35,946 nt of DNA from Streptomyces sp. ISL-100 (GCF_018614615.1 NZ_JAGGOK010000023.1:1-35946), one strand, 5' to 3'; counted from the first letter of the stretch, positions 1 to 8,424 are shown. Numbers and translations are program-made. The notes: generated from the sequence alone by a model not told the origin.

Positions 1-225
1 AGCCGGGAGAGCACTTCAATGCCCCCGATACCCAATAAGCCAGCATGTGACGGAAAAAGAGATCTCAATGACACTGCGGCCGCCTAAAAACGCACAAAAC
101 CCGGTGAGTTCACGCATTGGTTGCCGACACGACATGTGGAGAGTTGGAGTCCGCCATATCCGGCGGTTGTTCTTCGCTGAGCCGACTGCCCAAACCGAGA
201 ACCGCGCGACCACCGGGGGAGAGCC

Positions 226-1200
226 GTGCTCATCTCAATTGTCGTCCCGTGCTACAACGAAGAGGCGATTGTCCGCCGCTTCCACGAGCACGTGACGGAA
301 GAACTCGGCAGCCTCGGCCACCCTGTCGAACTGGTCTATGTCGACGACGGAAGCAAGGACCGTACGCTCGCGATCCTCCAGGAGATCGCCGAGACCGACC
401 CGCGCACGCGCTATGTTTCCTTCAGCCGGAACTTCGGCAAGGAGGCGGCGATGCTGGCCGACCTGCGCAACGCCTCGGGCGACGCGGTCGTCATCATGGA
501 CGCCGACCTCCAGCACCCGCCGTCCCTGGTCCGCCGGATGGTGGCGCTGCACGAGCAGGGCTTCGATCAGGTCGTCGCCCGCCGTACCAGGACGGGCGAC
601 CGGGTCACGCGTACGCTCACGGCCCGGGCGTACTACCGGCTCATCAACCGCCTGGTCGACGTCGAACTCGTCGACGGCGTCGGTGACTTCCGCATGCTGT
701 CCCGCCGCAGCGTCGACGCCGTACTCGAACTCACCGAGTACAACCGGTTCTCCAAAGGCCTTTTCGCCTGGGTCGGATTCAGCACCGTCACCTTCGAGTA
801 CGAGAATGCCGTACGCGAGGAAGGCCGCTCGAAATGGACCTTCTCGAAGCTGCTCAACTACGGACTCGACGGTCTCATCTCCTTCAATGACAAGCCGCTC
901 CGGGCAGCGCTCTATCTCGGCCTGCTGCTGGTCGCCGTGGCCATGGCGTATTCGACGTGGATTGTCGGTGTCGCCCTCGTGAACGGAGTGGAAACCCCCG
1001 GCTATGTGACGCTGCTCGTCGCCGTCACCGCGCTCGCCGGAGTCCAGATGCTGATGGTCGGCGTGGTCGGCGAATACGTCGGCCGTATTTATTACGAGGT
1101 GAAACGGCGCCCGCACTTCCTCGTGCAGGCGACGAACGTGGAGCCGGCGTCCGCCACCGCGTCGCCTCTGACCGAGAGCCGGGAGCTGGTACGCCGGTGA
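226..1200 (+). CDS. Family 2 glycosyltransferase (GtrB/dolichol-phosphate-sugar synthase type)
   Basis: This 324-aa protein probably transfers a sugar from a nucleotide sugar to a polyprenyl phosphate at the cytoplasmic face of the membrane. The N-terminus has the GT2 fold opening (VVPCYNEE, residues 6-13), the VDDGSKD region (39-45) and the metal-binding DAD of MDADLQHP (92-94). Two hydrophobic segments near residues 228-250 and 262-284 resemble the C-terminal anchors of GtrB/DPM1-like enzymes. The GTG start follows a GGGGGAGAG ribosome site. Its TGA overlaps the GTG of a GtrA-family gene (GTGA), so the two are probably translationally coupled and act together in loading and flipping a lipid-linked sugar. 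The sugar and final acceptor cannot be told from sequence. Confidence 0.9.
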   Translation: MLISIVVPCYNEEAIVRRFHEHVTEELGSLGHPVELVYVDDGSKDRTLAILQEIAETDPRTRYVSFSRNFGKEAAMLADLRNASGDAVVIMDADLQHPPSLVRRMVALHEQGFDQVVARRTRTGDRVTRTLTARAYYRLINRLVDVELVDGVGDFRMLSRRSVDAVLELTEYNRFSKGLFAWVGFSTVTFEYENAVREEGRSKWTFSKLLNYGLDGLISFNDKPLRAALYLGLLLVAVAMAYSTWIVGVALVNGVETPGYVTLLVAVTALAGVQMLMVGVVGEYVGRIYYEVKRRPHFLVQATNVEPASATASPLTESRELVRR

Positions 1201-1655
1201 TCCGCCGCCAGCTGGTCAGGTTCGCCCTGGTGGGAGTGGTGAACACCGGAACGTACTACGCCTGCTACTTGCTGCTCCTGCCCTGGCTGCCGTACGTCGC
1301 CGCGCACGTCCTGGCCTTCGCCGTCAGCATGACGGGCTCTTTCTTCCTGAACTGCCGCTTCACCTACAACACGCGGCCCACGTGGCGGAAATTCCTGCTC
1401 TTCCCGCTCACCAACGCCGCCAATTTCGTGATCACAACGAGCGGCGTCTATCTCCTCGTGGACGTCCTGCGCCTCAACAGCACGTACGCCCCGCTGATCG
1501 CCGCGTCGGCCGCGATCCCGGTCACTTTCGTCGTCTCCCGCACGATCATGCTGGGCGGACCCGTACGGGTTTCCCGGTCCTCCCGGGACAGCGCATCCAC
1601 GAACACGAACGAATCGTTGGGCGAATCAGTGGCCCGGACCACTCCGACTGCCTAA
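1197..1655 (+). CDS. GtrA family membrane protein
   Basis: This 152-aa protein has about four hydrophobic segments and the GtrA-type opening (QLVRFALVGVVNTGTYYACY), plus FLNCRFTYN between helices 2 and 3. GtrA proteins are thought to flip polyprenyl-linked sugars made by a partner GT2 enzyme. The GTG start lies inside the stop of the preceding glycosyltransferase (GTGA overlap), which supports coupled expression. The C-terminal tail after the last helix is polar and Ser/Thr-rich. No catalytic residues are expected. The family call is firm; the cargo is unknown. Confidence 0.85.
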   Translation: MIRRQLVRFALVGVVNTGTYYACYLLLLPWLPYVAAHVLAFAVSMTGSFFLNCRFTYNTRPTWRKFLLFPLTNAANFVITTSGVYLLVDVLRLNSTYAPLIAASAAIPVTFVVSRTIMLGGPVRVSRSSRDSASTNTNESLGESVARTTPTA

Positions 1656-1726
1656 CATCGATCACCGCAAGGTCGTTCGTCGCACTGTCGTTGCTATGCC
1701 GCACGATCACCGCCGGGAGGCACCCT

Positions 1727-2374
1727 TTGCACCGCCGCCGTCGCACCGCGCTCTCCGTCTCCGCCGCGCTTCTGATCGCGTCGCCGCTTCTTGCCGCGTG
1801 CGGCAATGAGGCGCATCCAGGAGCGGCGGCCGTCGTGGGCGGCGGCCGTATCGAGGTCTCCGCGCTCCAGTCGCAGGTCAAGGACGTACGCCAGGCCCAG
1901 CAGACATCGCCGCAGGCCGCCCAGCTCATCGGCTCGACCGGGCAGCTCGGCCGCGCCAAGCTCTACGACCTCATCGTGGACAAGATCGTGCAGCGGGCCG
2001 CGGACGACGCGGGTGCGACCGTGAGCCGCAAGGAGATCCAGAAGGCGCGGGCGGACGCGGTCGAGCAGGCGGGCGGCGAGGAGCAGCTGGCCGCGATGTA
2101 CCTCCAGCAGCGCGGCGTCGCTCCGGACCAGATCGACGACGCCCTGCGCCGGGACGTCCTGGTCGGCAAGCTCGCCGCGAAGATCGGCGCGACGAACACC
2201 CCGGAGGGCCAGCAGAAGGTGAACGAGGCGTTCGTCGCCGCGTCGAAGTCGCTCGACATCGACGTCAACCCCCGGTATGGCACGTGGGACGACGAGAAGA
2301 TGGAGCTGGGCGACTACAAGGCGCCGTGGATCACCCAGGTGACGAAGGAAGCGGCGCCGGAGGCGGGCGCGTAG
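1727..2374 (+). CDS. SurA N-terminal domain lipoprotein
   Basis: This 215-aa protein starts at TTG, six bases after a GGGAGG ribosome site at 1715-1720. The signal peptide has an Arg-rich N-region (HRRRRT), a hydrophobic core and a lipobox LLAAC, so the mature protein should be diacylated on Cys and held outside the membrane. The mature part is helical, with the parvulin-chaperone (SurA_N) pattern: Ile/Val, helix, KLYDLIVDKIVQRAADDAG, then alternating charged helices. No PPIase domain follows. A role as an extracytoplasmic folding factor is inferred from the family. An open frame extends further upstream but lacks a ribosome site and would bury the signal peptide. Confidence 0.85.
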   Translation: MHRRRRTALSVSAALLIASPLLAACGNEAHPGAAAVVGGGRIEVSALQSQVKDVRQAQQTSPQAAQLIGSTGQLGRAKLYDLIVDKIVQRAADDAGATVSRKEIQKARADAVEQAGGEEQLAAMYLQQRGVAPDQIDDALRRDVLVGKLAAKIGATNTPEGQQKVNEAFVAASKSLDIDVNPRYGTWDDEKMELGDYKAPWITQVTKEAAPEAGA

Positions 2375-2423
2375 CAGGAGGGCTGGCCCCCGGGCTGTCG
2401 TACCGCCGAGGTACGTTCGACAC

Positions 2424-3413
2424 GTGACCAGCGAAGCATCCGCATCCGAGCCCGGCCGTATCGTCCTCCTCACCGCCAGCCACCGCGTCGCGCCGGGGCT
2501 CCTGTCCTGGCCCGCGTGGCAGACGCTGCGGGCGGCGGACCTCGTGCTGTGCGCCGACGCGGCTCACCCGCAGCTGCCGTACCTGCGCGAGGCGGGGGTC
2601 ACCGTCGAGCACGCCGCGCCGACCGCCCAGGAGCTGCTGGACGCGTGCGAGGGCGGCCGCACCGTGGTCGTCCTCCCGTCCGGCGAGGGCGACCAGGCCC
2701 TCACCGACGGGCTTGCCCGCCTGGCCGGCTCGGGCCGGGTCCAGATGCCCGACCTGGAGCTGCTGCCCGGCTCGTACGACCTGCCGGGCGCGCGCCTCCT
2801 CGACCTGGTCCAGGTGATGGACCGCATCCGCCTCGAATGCCCGTGGTCCTCGCAGCAGACCCACAAGGGACTCGCGAAGTACGGCATCGAGGAGGCGTAC
2901 GAACTCGTCGAGGCCATCGAGGACGGTGACCGCGAGGAACTCCGGGAGGAGCTCGGCGACGTACTTCTCCAGGTCGTCTTCCACGCGCGTATCGCCCAGG
3001 AAGGCCGCCCGGAGGACGGAGCCGAGCCCTTCTCGATCGACGAGGTCGCCGGCACCATCGTCGACAAGCTCATCCGCCGCCACCCGCACGTCTTCGGCGA
3101 CGACACCGCCGAGACCCCCGAAGAGGTCAAGGCGCACTGGCTGCGGACGAAGGCCGACGAGAAGCAGCGCGACTCGGTCACGGACGGCGTCCCCCTCGGC
3201 CAGCCGGGCCTCGCCCTCGCCGCGAAGCTCTCCTCCCGCGTACGCACCGCGGACCTCGACGTCCCCCTCCCGGCGGGCGAAGGCATCGGCTACGAACTGC
3301 TGGCCATGGCGGTACGGGCGGAGGCGTCCGGCGTCGACCCGGAAGCGGCCCTGCGCGCCGCCGCGCGCGCGTACCGCGACGCGATCCGCGCGGCGGAGGG
3401 CCACACCGACTAG
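2424..3413 (+). CDS. mazG: Nucleoside triphosphate pyrophosphohydrolase MazG
   Basis: This 329-aa protein probably hydrolyses (d)NTPs to the monophosphate and PPi, cleaning the pool of damaged nucleotides. The MazG core lies around residues 130-225: CPW..QQTH, then the metal-binding cluster EEAYELVEAI and EELREELGDVLLQVVFHA. A second, weaker MazG-like segment follows. The first 120 residues resemble the start of a tetrapyrrole-methylase fold (RIVLL...PGLLS...LRAADLVLCAD) but are much shorter than that domain, as in YabN-type fusions that have decayed. The start is GTG, and the alternative downstream starts would cut this region. The gene converges on the SMI1-type gene with a hairpin between them. 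Confidence 0.9.
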   Translation: MTSEASASEPGRIVLLTASHRVAPGLLSWPAWQTLRAADLVLCADAAHPQLPYLREAGVTVEHAAPTAQELLDACEGGRTVVVLPSGEGDQALTDGLARLAGSGRVQMPDLELLPGSYDLPGARLLDLVQVMDRIRLECPWSSQQTHKGLAKYGIEEAYELVEAIEDGDREELREELGDVLLQVVFHARIAQEGRPEDGAEPFSIDEVAGTIVDKLIRRHPHVFGDDTAETPEEVKAHWLRTKADEKQRDSVTDGVPLGQPGLALAAKLSSRVRTADLDVPLPAGEGIGYELLAMAVRAEASGVDPEAALRAAARAYRDAIRAAEGHTD

Positions 3414-3430
3414 GCGTTCTTGGAGTCCTC

Positions 3431-3450
3431 GCTGGGGCGTCATCCCCAGC
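3431..3450. terminator. Hairpin between convergent mazG and SMI1-type gene
   Basis: A perfect 7-bp stem GCTGGGG/CCCCAGC encloses a 6-base loop. It overlaps the stop codon of the minus-strand gene and lies 18 bases past mazG. Its position between convergent genes suggests a two-way terminator, although there is no T tract. Confidence 0.45.
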
Positions 3451-4009
3451 CGGGCGGCAACAAGCTCCAGGATTCCCGCTTGATCCAATTGCCGAACTCG
3501 ATCGGCTGCGCACCGCCGCTGTGATCGAGGGACAGCGGAACGATCAGACCGCACGTGGCCCGCCCGTCCCACCACACCGTGCCGGCCAGCGGGCCTGTAA
3601 TCACCAGCAGCGTGAAGAATCCGCAGCCGTGGTCCCCTGCGATCACGGCTCCTGCTGTCTTCCGGTCTTCGAATTCCTCGCACTCCGCGTCCCAGGCATT
3701 CCAGGCGTCCCCGTAAGACCGCTGGTCGGGGAAGTCCTGGGCCTGAGGCTCGCGCGCATCCAACTCATCATCGGCGTCCGCATAGGAGTCGGGGTGGGGG
3801 AAGGGGACGGACAGCAGTTCGCGTCGCGTCGCGCTGTTCTCGGCCCACCACCAGCCCCGCTCCGTCCGCTCGAGCCGAAACACGGCTCCGCCCGCGCTGA
3901 CCTCCAACAAGTAGGCGCGGTATTCGTCCGGGAAGGAGACCCTGAGCTGCCGCTCAGCCTCAGCCACCTCCGCTTCGGTCAGTGGCTGTGGCATCGAAGG
4001 GCGCTTCAT
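3440..4009 (-). CDS. SMI1/KNR4 family protein
   Basis: This protein of about 189 aa has the SMI1/KNR4 (SUKH-like) signature near the N-terminus: LTEAEVAEAERQLRVSFPDEYRAYLLEVSAGG, followed by an aromatic-rich core and a C-terminal half with DHGCGFFTLLVITGPLAGTVWWDGR. SUKH domains are common immunity proteins against contact-dependent or secreted toxins in bacteria, but stand-alone copies also occur, and no toxin gene is seen next to it. The chosen ATG (4009) sits six codons inside an upstream GTG at 4027. Neither has a strong ribosome site, so the start is uncertain. The Nudix/XRE pair lies upstream on the same strand with a 89-base gap. Confidence 0.75.
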   Translation of the reverse strand: MKRPSMPQPLTEAEVAEAERQLRVSFPDEYRAYLLEVSAGGAVFRLERTERGWWWAENSATRRELLSVPFPHPDSYADADDELDAREPQAQDFPDQRSYGDAWNAWDAECEEFEDRKTAGAVIAGDHGCGFFTLLVITGPLAGTVWWDGRATCGLIVPLSLDHSGGAQPIEFGNWIKRESWSLLPPGWG

Positions 4010-4098
4010 GGGAGCGAGCCTAGACACGGGGGATCATGCCGTGCCACGAGGTTTGTCCGGCACTGGTCCAAAGGAAACGGCCCAGTTCCGCTGATTCC

Positions 4099-4569
4099 TC
4101 ATCCCAGGTACGGCGCTGATCGTTTCTCGAGGAAGTGCTGGAGCCGGAGACGCTGTGTGTGGTGCATGGGGAGCGAGTCGAGTTCCGCCGCCGGTACGAA
4201 GCGGAGCTCCGTGGACTCGTCCGAGATGGCGAGCGTCCCTCCGGTCACCCGAGCCGTGAAGCAGACATTGAACTGGCGGCGTACTTCGCCGTCGCTGTAG
4301 GCGATGACGTGGCGGGGATCGGTGTAGGTGCCGACGAGACCTGTGATCTCCACGTCCAAGCCGGTTTCTTCCTTCACCTCCCGCACGGCCGTCCCGGGCA
4401 GCGAGTCCCCTATGTCCATGCCGCCTCCGGGCAAGGCCCACAGATCGTTGTCGCGGCGGCGCTGAAGCAGGATGCGCCCGGCGTCGTCCGTGACGACGGC
4501 GGAGGCGGCGACGATGAGGCTGTTGGGCTTCGGGGCGTGCGGATCGTCGTAGTACTCGGTCCGGGACAT
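4099..4569 (-). CDS. Nudix hydrolase
   Basis: This 156-aa protein hydrolyses a nucleoside diphosphate linked to some other moiety; the substrate is unknown. The Nudix box lies in the middle (GGMDIGDSLPGTAVREVKEETG). The first glutamate of the consensus Gx5Ex7REUxEExGU is Asp here, while the catalytic REVKEE core is intact. The chosen ATG begins MSRTEYYDDP. The start is only 4 bases after the stop of the XRE/DUF5919-like regulator, so the two form one operon. The pairing suggests that the regulator and enzyme share a small-molecule signal, which is an inference. Confidence 0.88.
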   Translation of the reverse strand: MSRTEYYDDPHAPKPNSLIVAASAVVTDDAGRILLQRRRDNDLWALPGGGMDIGDSLPGTAVREVKEETGLDVEITGLVGTYTDPRHVIAYSDGEVRRQFNVCFTARVTGGTLAISDESTELRFVPAAELDSLPMHHTQRLRLQHFLEKRSAPYLG

Positions 4570-4573
4570 GGGG

Positions 4574-5314
4574 TCAACCTTCCACTGCTCGGGCGGTGGC
4601 CCAGACGGCGTCGAAGCTTTCGGTGTAGGTGGTGAACATGCCACCGTTGCCGTTGCGCCGCAGATGCCAGACCGGCGCCGCGTAGGCGTTCACCCCCCAG
4701 ACATGGCTGTTCACCAACATCTGGTCATCGGCGCGGTACACGCTGTTGTAGAGAGTGGTCCCGTGCGTCCGCAGCTCACTACCGGCCACGTCGGCCAGCG
4801 GCCGGTAGTGCATCAGGGCAAGACGACAACGTGACTCGATGCCGTGCCCGAAGCGCTCTTCCGCTCCCCGCTGCTGGACGTTGGGACTGTCGGCGTCGCC
4901 AAGGGCGACGCGGATGGTGCACCCCTCGACGGCCCGTTCCCGCAGCAGTTCGTTCAGCCGTGGGTACGCCTCATGAAGGAACACGGCGGCGTACACCAGC
5001 AGGTCGATATGTTCCTGAGCCCGGGTGATCAGGTCTGCGAACGCCGATACGGGGAGGTCTGCCCGCTGGTCGTACAGAGCGACCAGTTCCGAGCTGACGG
5101 CCCGTGCCGCGCGGGGCTGCCGAAGCGCCGGCCAGAGTGCGTGCACGTCTTCCCCCAAGGTTTCAGCAGCCTGTAACGCCGTTGTACGCCGTGGCGTCCG
5201 ACCAAGGTTGATCCACCGTTCTACGGACTTGGGGTCGACGTCCAGCACTGCCGCAAGGGCCGCGTGTGTCCATCCCCCAGCCGCCATGACGGCTCGCAGT
5301 CTTTCGTTCTGCAT
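4574..5314 (-). CDS. XRE-family regulator with C-terminal DUF5919-like domain; contains a TTA codon
   Basis: This 246-aa protein has an N-terminal helix-turn-helix (residues about 6-40, WTHAALAAVLDVDPKSVERWINLGRTP) and a C-terminal region of about 150 residues. That region has the pattern of DUF5919, a PLD-like fold without HKD motifs (AQEHIDLLVYAAVFLHE, CTIRVALGD, DDQMLVNSHVWG). The ATG is preceded by GGGAGGG. Codon 47 is TTA (complement of 5174-5176), rare in Streptomyces and decoded only by the bldA tRNA, which this window also encodes. Expression should therefore depend on development. The protein is divergent from the 71-aa gene across a palindrome-rich spacer where it may bind. The DUF name is from memory. 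Confidence 0.82.
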   Translation of the reverse strand: MQNERLRAVMAAGGWTHAALAAVLDVDPKSVERWINLGRTPRRTTALQAAETLGEDVHALWPALRQPRAARAVSSELVALYDQRADLPVSAFADLITRAQEHIDLLVYAAVFLHEAYPRLNELLRERAVEGCTIRVALGDADSPNVQQRGAEERFGHGIESRCRLALMHYRPLADVAGSELRTHGTTLYNSVYRADDQMLVNSHVWGVNAYAAPVWHLRRNGNGGMFTTYTESFDAVWATARAVEG

Positions 5315-5431
5315 GTGAGTGTCCCTCCCCGAGTGCGGACGCCGATAGGGACGTTTTATTCCCACTGGGACGTCCCGAAGTGGGGTTTTGGGGAGGTTCC
5401 CACGTCCTGGTGACAGCCGGAACATCGATCC
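5315..5431. promoter_or_regulatory. Divergent promoter region with nested palindromes
   Basis: The 117-base spacer between the XRE-type regulator and the 71-aa gene contains a perfect palindrome GGGACGTCCC (about 5367-5376). It is nested inside a wider inverted repeat CCCACT...AGTGGG, and another GGGACGT lies about 20 bases upstream. GGGACGT half-sites on both strands near a divergent HTH gene fit an autoregulatory operator. No clear -10/-35 pair could be assigned. Confidence 0.45.
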
Positions 5432-5647
5432 ATGGTCACCAAGGGCAAGACAACAGCGGATGACGCGCTCAAAACCGGCAGACTTGCGGCGGAGCGCCTG
5501 GCTGCCGCGCTCAAAGCGGCAGGCTTCACGCTCCCGAGTCTCACTGGCGATTTCCCAGTCATGGACAGAGCCATGGTCCAGCTCGGCGGACTCTGTGCCG
5601 AGGACGCCTTCCGACTCGCCCAGTGGGTCGGGGAGCGGACCCGGTGA
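5432..5647 (+). CDS. Conserved small protein beside XRE/Nudix operon
   Basis: This 71-aa soluble protein has no signal peptide or membrane segment and an Ala/Leu-rich helical first half (DDALKTGRLAAERLAAALKAAGF). I recognise the type as a frequent Streptomyces hypothetical found divergent from XRE/DUF5919 regulators, but no function is known to me. It starts at ATG with only a weak ribosome site. Its stop overlaps a GTG that opens a 30-aa frame, suggesting a two-gene mini-operon. Confidence 0.65.
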   Translation: MVTKGKTTADDALKTGRLAAERLAAALKAAGFTLPSLTGDFPVMDRAMVQLGGLCAEDAFRLAQWVGERTR

Positions 5648-5736
5648 GCGCCGCAGCCGACGGCGCTGAACCTCGCTCTCTCATGACAATGCGCGTCAGC
5701 CGCGACAGCGGGCGCACATACGGACCGACACGTTAG
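5644..5736 (+). CDS. Possible coupled 30-aa peptide
   Basis: A short open frame starts at GTG inside the stop of the 71-aa gene (GTGA overlap) and ends with TAG. The product is polar and basic (…MTMRVSRDSGRTYGPTR). The overlap and the lack of any alternative gene here are the only support. It could be a coincidental frame. Confidence 0.35.
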   Translation: MSAAADGAEPRSLMTMRVSRDSGRTYGPTR

Positions 5737-5882
5737 TGTGTGCAGGTGACCTCTCGGTGATCCTGGACAACCCCTTCCGGTTTCCGCCATGTGAATGCAC
5801 CCGCTGTTTGCCGGACGGAGCGGGTACGGCTGGACCCGCTCAGCCGTCCAGTGGCTGAAGGCGAAGGGATACGGTCGACGGC

Positions 5883-7154
5883 GTGCCGCACCACCAGAAC
5901 ACTCCCGAACCCGCGTCCGAGGGCCCCGTGCCCGAACTCTTCACCTGGGAGTTCGCCACCGACCCCTACCCGGCGTACGCCTGGCTGCGGGAGCACTCGC
6001 CCGTGCACCGGACGGTGCTGCCCAGTGGGGTCGAGGCGTGGCTGGTGACGCGGTACGCCGACGCGCGGCAGGCGCTCGCCGATCAGCGGCTCTCCAAGGA
6101 CCCGGCCCACCACGCCGGCTCCGCGCACGCCAAGGGCAAGACCGGCATTCCGGGCGAGCGCAAGGCCGAGCTGATGACGCACCTGCTGAACATCGACCCG
6201 CCGGACCACACACGCCTGCGGCGACTCGTATCGAAGGCGTTCACGCCGCGCACTGTGGCCGAGTTCGCGCCGCGCGTGCAGGAGCTGACTGACCAGCTCA
6301 TCGACAGGTTTGCGGCGGAGGGCAGCGCGGATCTCATCCACGACTTCGCCTTTCCACTTCCCATCTACGCGATCTGCGACCTGCTCGGCGTACCGCGCGA
6401 GGACCAGGACGACTTCCGCGACTGGGCGGGGATGATGATCCGCCACGGCGGCGGGCCGCGCGGGGGAGTGGCCCGGTCGGTGAAGAAGATGCGCAACTAC
6501 CTCGCCGAACTCATTCACCGCAAAAGGGAAGAACCGGGTGACGACCTCATCTCGGGCCTCATCCGCGCCAGCGACCACGGCGAGCACCTCACCGAGAACG
6601 AGGCGGCGGCGATGGCGTTCATTCTGCTGTTCGCCGGGTTCGAGACGACCGTCAATCTGATCGGTAATGGTGTGTACGCGCTCCTGCGCCACCCGGAGCA
6701 GCGCGAGCGCCTCCAGCGCGCGCTCGCCGAGGGGGATACGGAGCTGCTCGCCACGGGAGTGGAGGAACTCCTGCGCTACGACGGGCCGGTGGAGCTCGCC
6801 ACGTGGCGGTACGCCACCGAGCCGCTGACCCTGGGCGGCCAGGACGTCGCGGCCGGCGACCCCGTGCTTGTCGTACTCGCCGCCGCCGACAGGGACCCCG
6901 AGCGCTTCAGTGAGCCGGACACGCTCGACCTCTCGCGCCGCGACAACCAGCACCTCGGCTACGGGCACGGCATCCACTACTGCCTCGGTGCGCCGCTGGC
7001 GAGGCTGGAAGGGCAGACCGCTATCGCTACGCTCCTGCGGCGCCTGCCCGATCTGCGACTTGCGGTGGAACCTGCCGATTTGCGGTGGCGTGGCGGCCTC
7101 ATCATGCGCGGACTGCGCACCTTGCCCGTGGAGTTCGACGCCGAAACAAGGTGA
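5883..7154 (+). CDS. Cytochrome P450 (CYP107 type)
   Basis: This 423-aa cytosolic haem monooxygenase has all the class landmarks. The I-helix motif is FAGFETT, with acid Glu254 and Thr255/256. The K-helix ExxR is in EELLRYDGP. The haem loop GYGHGIHYCLGAPLARLE has the thiolate Cys367. The GTG start is the first in-frame codon after a GAAGGG-like site. No ferredoxin gene is adjacent, so the redox partner must come from elsewhere. The position next to the rpf genes matches CYP107U1 (SCO3099) of S. coelicolor, which I recall as linked to sporulation; that assignment is by synteny memory only. The substrate is unknown. Confidence 0.92.
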   Translation: MPHHQNTPEPASEGPVPELFTWEFATDPYPAYAWLREHSPVHRTVLPSGVEAWLVTRYADARQALADQRLSKDPAHHAGSAHAKGKTGIPGERKAELMTHLLNIDPPDHTRLRRLVSKAFTPRTVAEFAPRVQELTDQLIDRFAAEGSADLIHDFAFPLPIYAICDLLGVPREDQDDFRDWAGMMIRHGGGPRGGVARSVKKMRNYLAELIHRKREEPGDDLISGLIRASDHGEHLTENEAAAMAFILLFAGFETTVNLIGNGVYALLRHPEQRERLQRALAEGDTELLATGVEELLRYDGPVELATWRYATEPLTLGGQDVAAGDPVLVVLAAADRDPERFSEPDTLDLSRRDNQHLGYGHGIHYCLGAPLARLEGQTAIATLLRRLPDLRLAVEPADLRWRGGLIMRGLRTLPVEFDAETR

Positions 7155-7266
7155 CGCTACGTCAATTCGAGACCTTCACGTGATCTACGCTGCATCGACT
7201 TGTAACAAACGTTCGAGTACGGCTACGTTCACCGTCAACCTCAGCCGTCACTCGAAAGGCCACCGC

Positions 7267-8223
7267 ATGCGCTCCGGGAACGGTAAACACCGCCGCCCCC
7301 GTCAGGCTCCAGCTCTCGTCGTCGCGGCAGGAGTCGCCGGATCGGCCATCGCCATCCCGCTGCTCGGCGCGACCGGCGCGAACGCTGCCGAAGCCACGAC
7401 CTGGGACCGCGTCGCCGATTGCGAGAGCGGCGGCATGTGGAGCGCCGACCTCGGTAACGGCTACTACGGCGGGCTTCAGTTCTCCCCGGAGAACTGGCAG
7501 AAGTTCGGCGGTACGGCGTACGCACCGCGCGCCGATCTCGCCAGCCGCTCCCAGCAGATCCAGGTGGCGGAGAAGGTGCTGGCCGAGCAGGGGCCGCAGG
7601 CGTGGCCGAGCTGCGCGCTCATCTCCGGCCTGACGGAGGGTGACGACGCCGCCCCGGGCGACGGTGCGAGCGCCGAGCCGACCGCCGAGCCGACCGCCGA
7701 CGCGACTGCCGAGCCGAAGACCGACACGTCGACTGCGACGCCGGAGAGTTCCGAGACCCAGGAACCGGCCGACGCGACGACCGAGGCGCCCGCCGGGGCC
7801 GACGGTGACAGCGTCAAGATCGACGAAGGCGACAAGGGCGAGTCCGCGACGCCGTCCGAGGACGCCGAGACGTCTGACGACCCCGAGACCCCCTCTTCGG
7901 AGACCGCCTCGCCCACCCCCGAGGAGGGCACCTCCAAGGGCAAGCACCGCGGCGAAGAGGCCCGGGAAGCTGACAGTGCCATATCCGGCGATCCGGGCAT
8001 CGGGCGCGAATCGGGGCGCCATGCCTCCCGAGGTGACGGATCGACACGTGACGCCGCCAATGCCGACGGGGAGTACACCGTCCGCGCCGGTGACAACCTC
8101 TGGGCCATCGCGGACGCGCACGACGTGAGTGGCGGCTGGGCTGCGCTCTATGCCGCGAACGAGAAGACCGTCGGCTCCGACCCGGACCTCATCGTCCCTG
8201 GCCAGCGCCTCGATCTGGGCTGA
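7267..8223 (+). CDS. rpfB: Secreted resuscitation-promoting-factor-like transglycosylase with LysM
   Basis: This 318-aa secreted cell-wall hydrolase has a signal peptide ending near ANA-40. The Rpf domain (about 42-118) has WDRVADCESGG, with putative catalytic Glu53 and Cys52 pairing with the Cys of WPSC. A Thr/Pro/Glu/Asp-rich linker of about 150 residues with repeated TAEPTADATAEP units follows, then a C-terminal LysM (267-318, YTVRAGDNLWAIADAH). It should cleave peptidoglycan glycan strands during spore germination. The ATG has a GAAAGG site. It is a tandem paralogue of the riboswitch-controlled gene downstream but has no such leader. The name follows the SCO3098 position from memory and is not the mycobacterial RpfB architecture. 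Confidence 0.88.
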   Translation: MRSGNGKHRRPRQAPALVVAAGVAGSAIAIPLLGATGANAAEATTWDRVADCESGGMWSADLGNGYYGGLQFSPENWQKFGGTAYAPRADLASRSQQIQVAEKVLAEQGPQAWPSCALISGLTEGDDAAPGDGASAEPTAEPTADATAEPKTDTSTATPESSETQEPADATTEAPAGADGDSVKIDEGDKGESATPSEDAETSDDPETPSSETASPTPEEGTSKGKHRGEEAREADSAISGDPGIGRESGRHASRGDGSTRDAANADGEYTVRAGDNLWAIADAHDVSGGWAALYAANEKTVGSDPDLIVPGQRLDLG

Positions 8224-8328
8224 TTTCGGGGGGTAGTTCGGGCCGCTATGTCCAGTTTGAAGCAAGTGAGACAAGGGTCTCTTTGCCCCAACTGGCGGGC
8301 GCGGCCCGGACGGTCCGCCCGTTCCGCC

Positions 8329-8354
8329 CCTGACCTGCGTGGATGTGGGTCAGG
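8329..8354 (+). other. Hairpin upstream of the riboswitch
   Basis: CCTGACC/GGTCAGG form a perfect 7-bp stem around a 12-base loop, 105 bases past the rpfB stop. It could end rpfB transcription or lie at the rpfA promoter. No T tract follows. Confidence 0.3.
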
Positions 8355-8424
8355 TAAGGGCACGGAAGGGCGATATCTCCCTGATGGGCCTCTTTGAACA
8401 TCAAGGGCTCATGTGTTTACCGTC

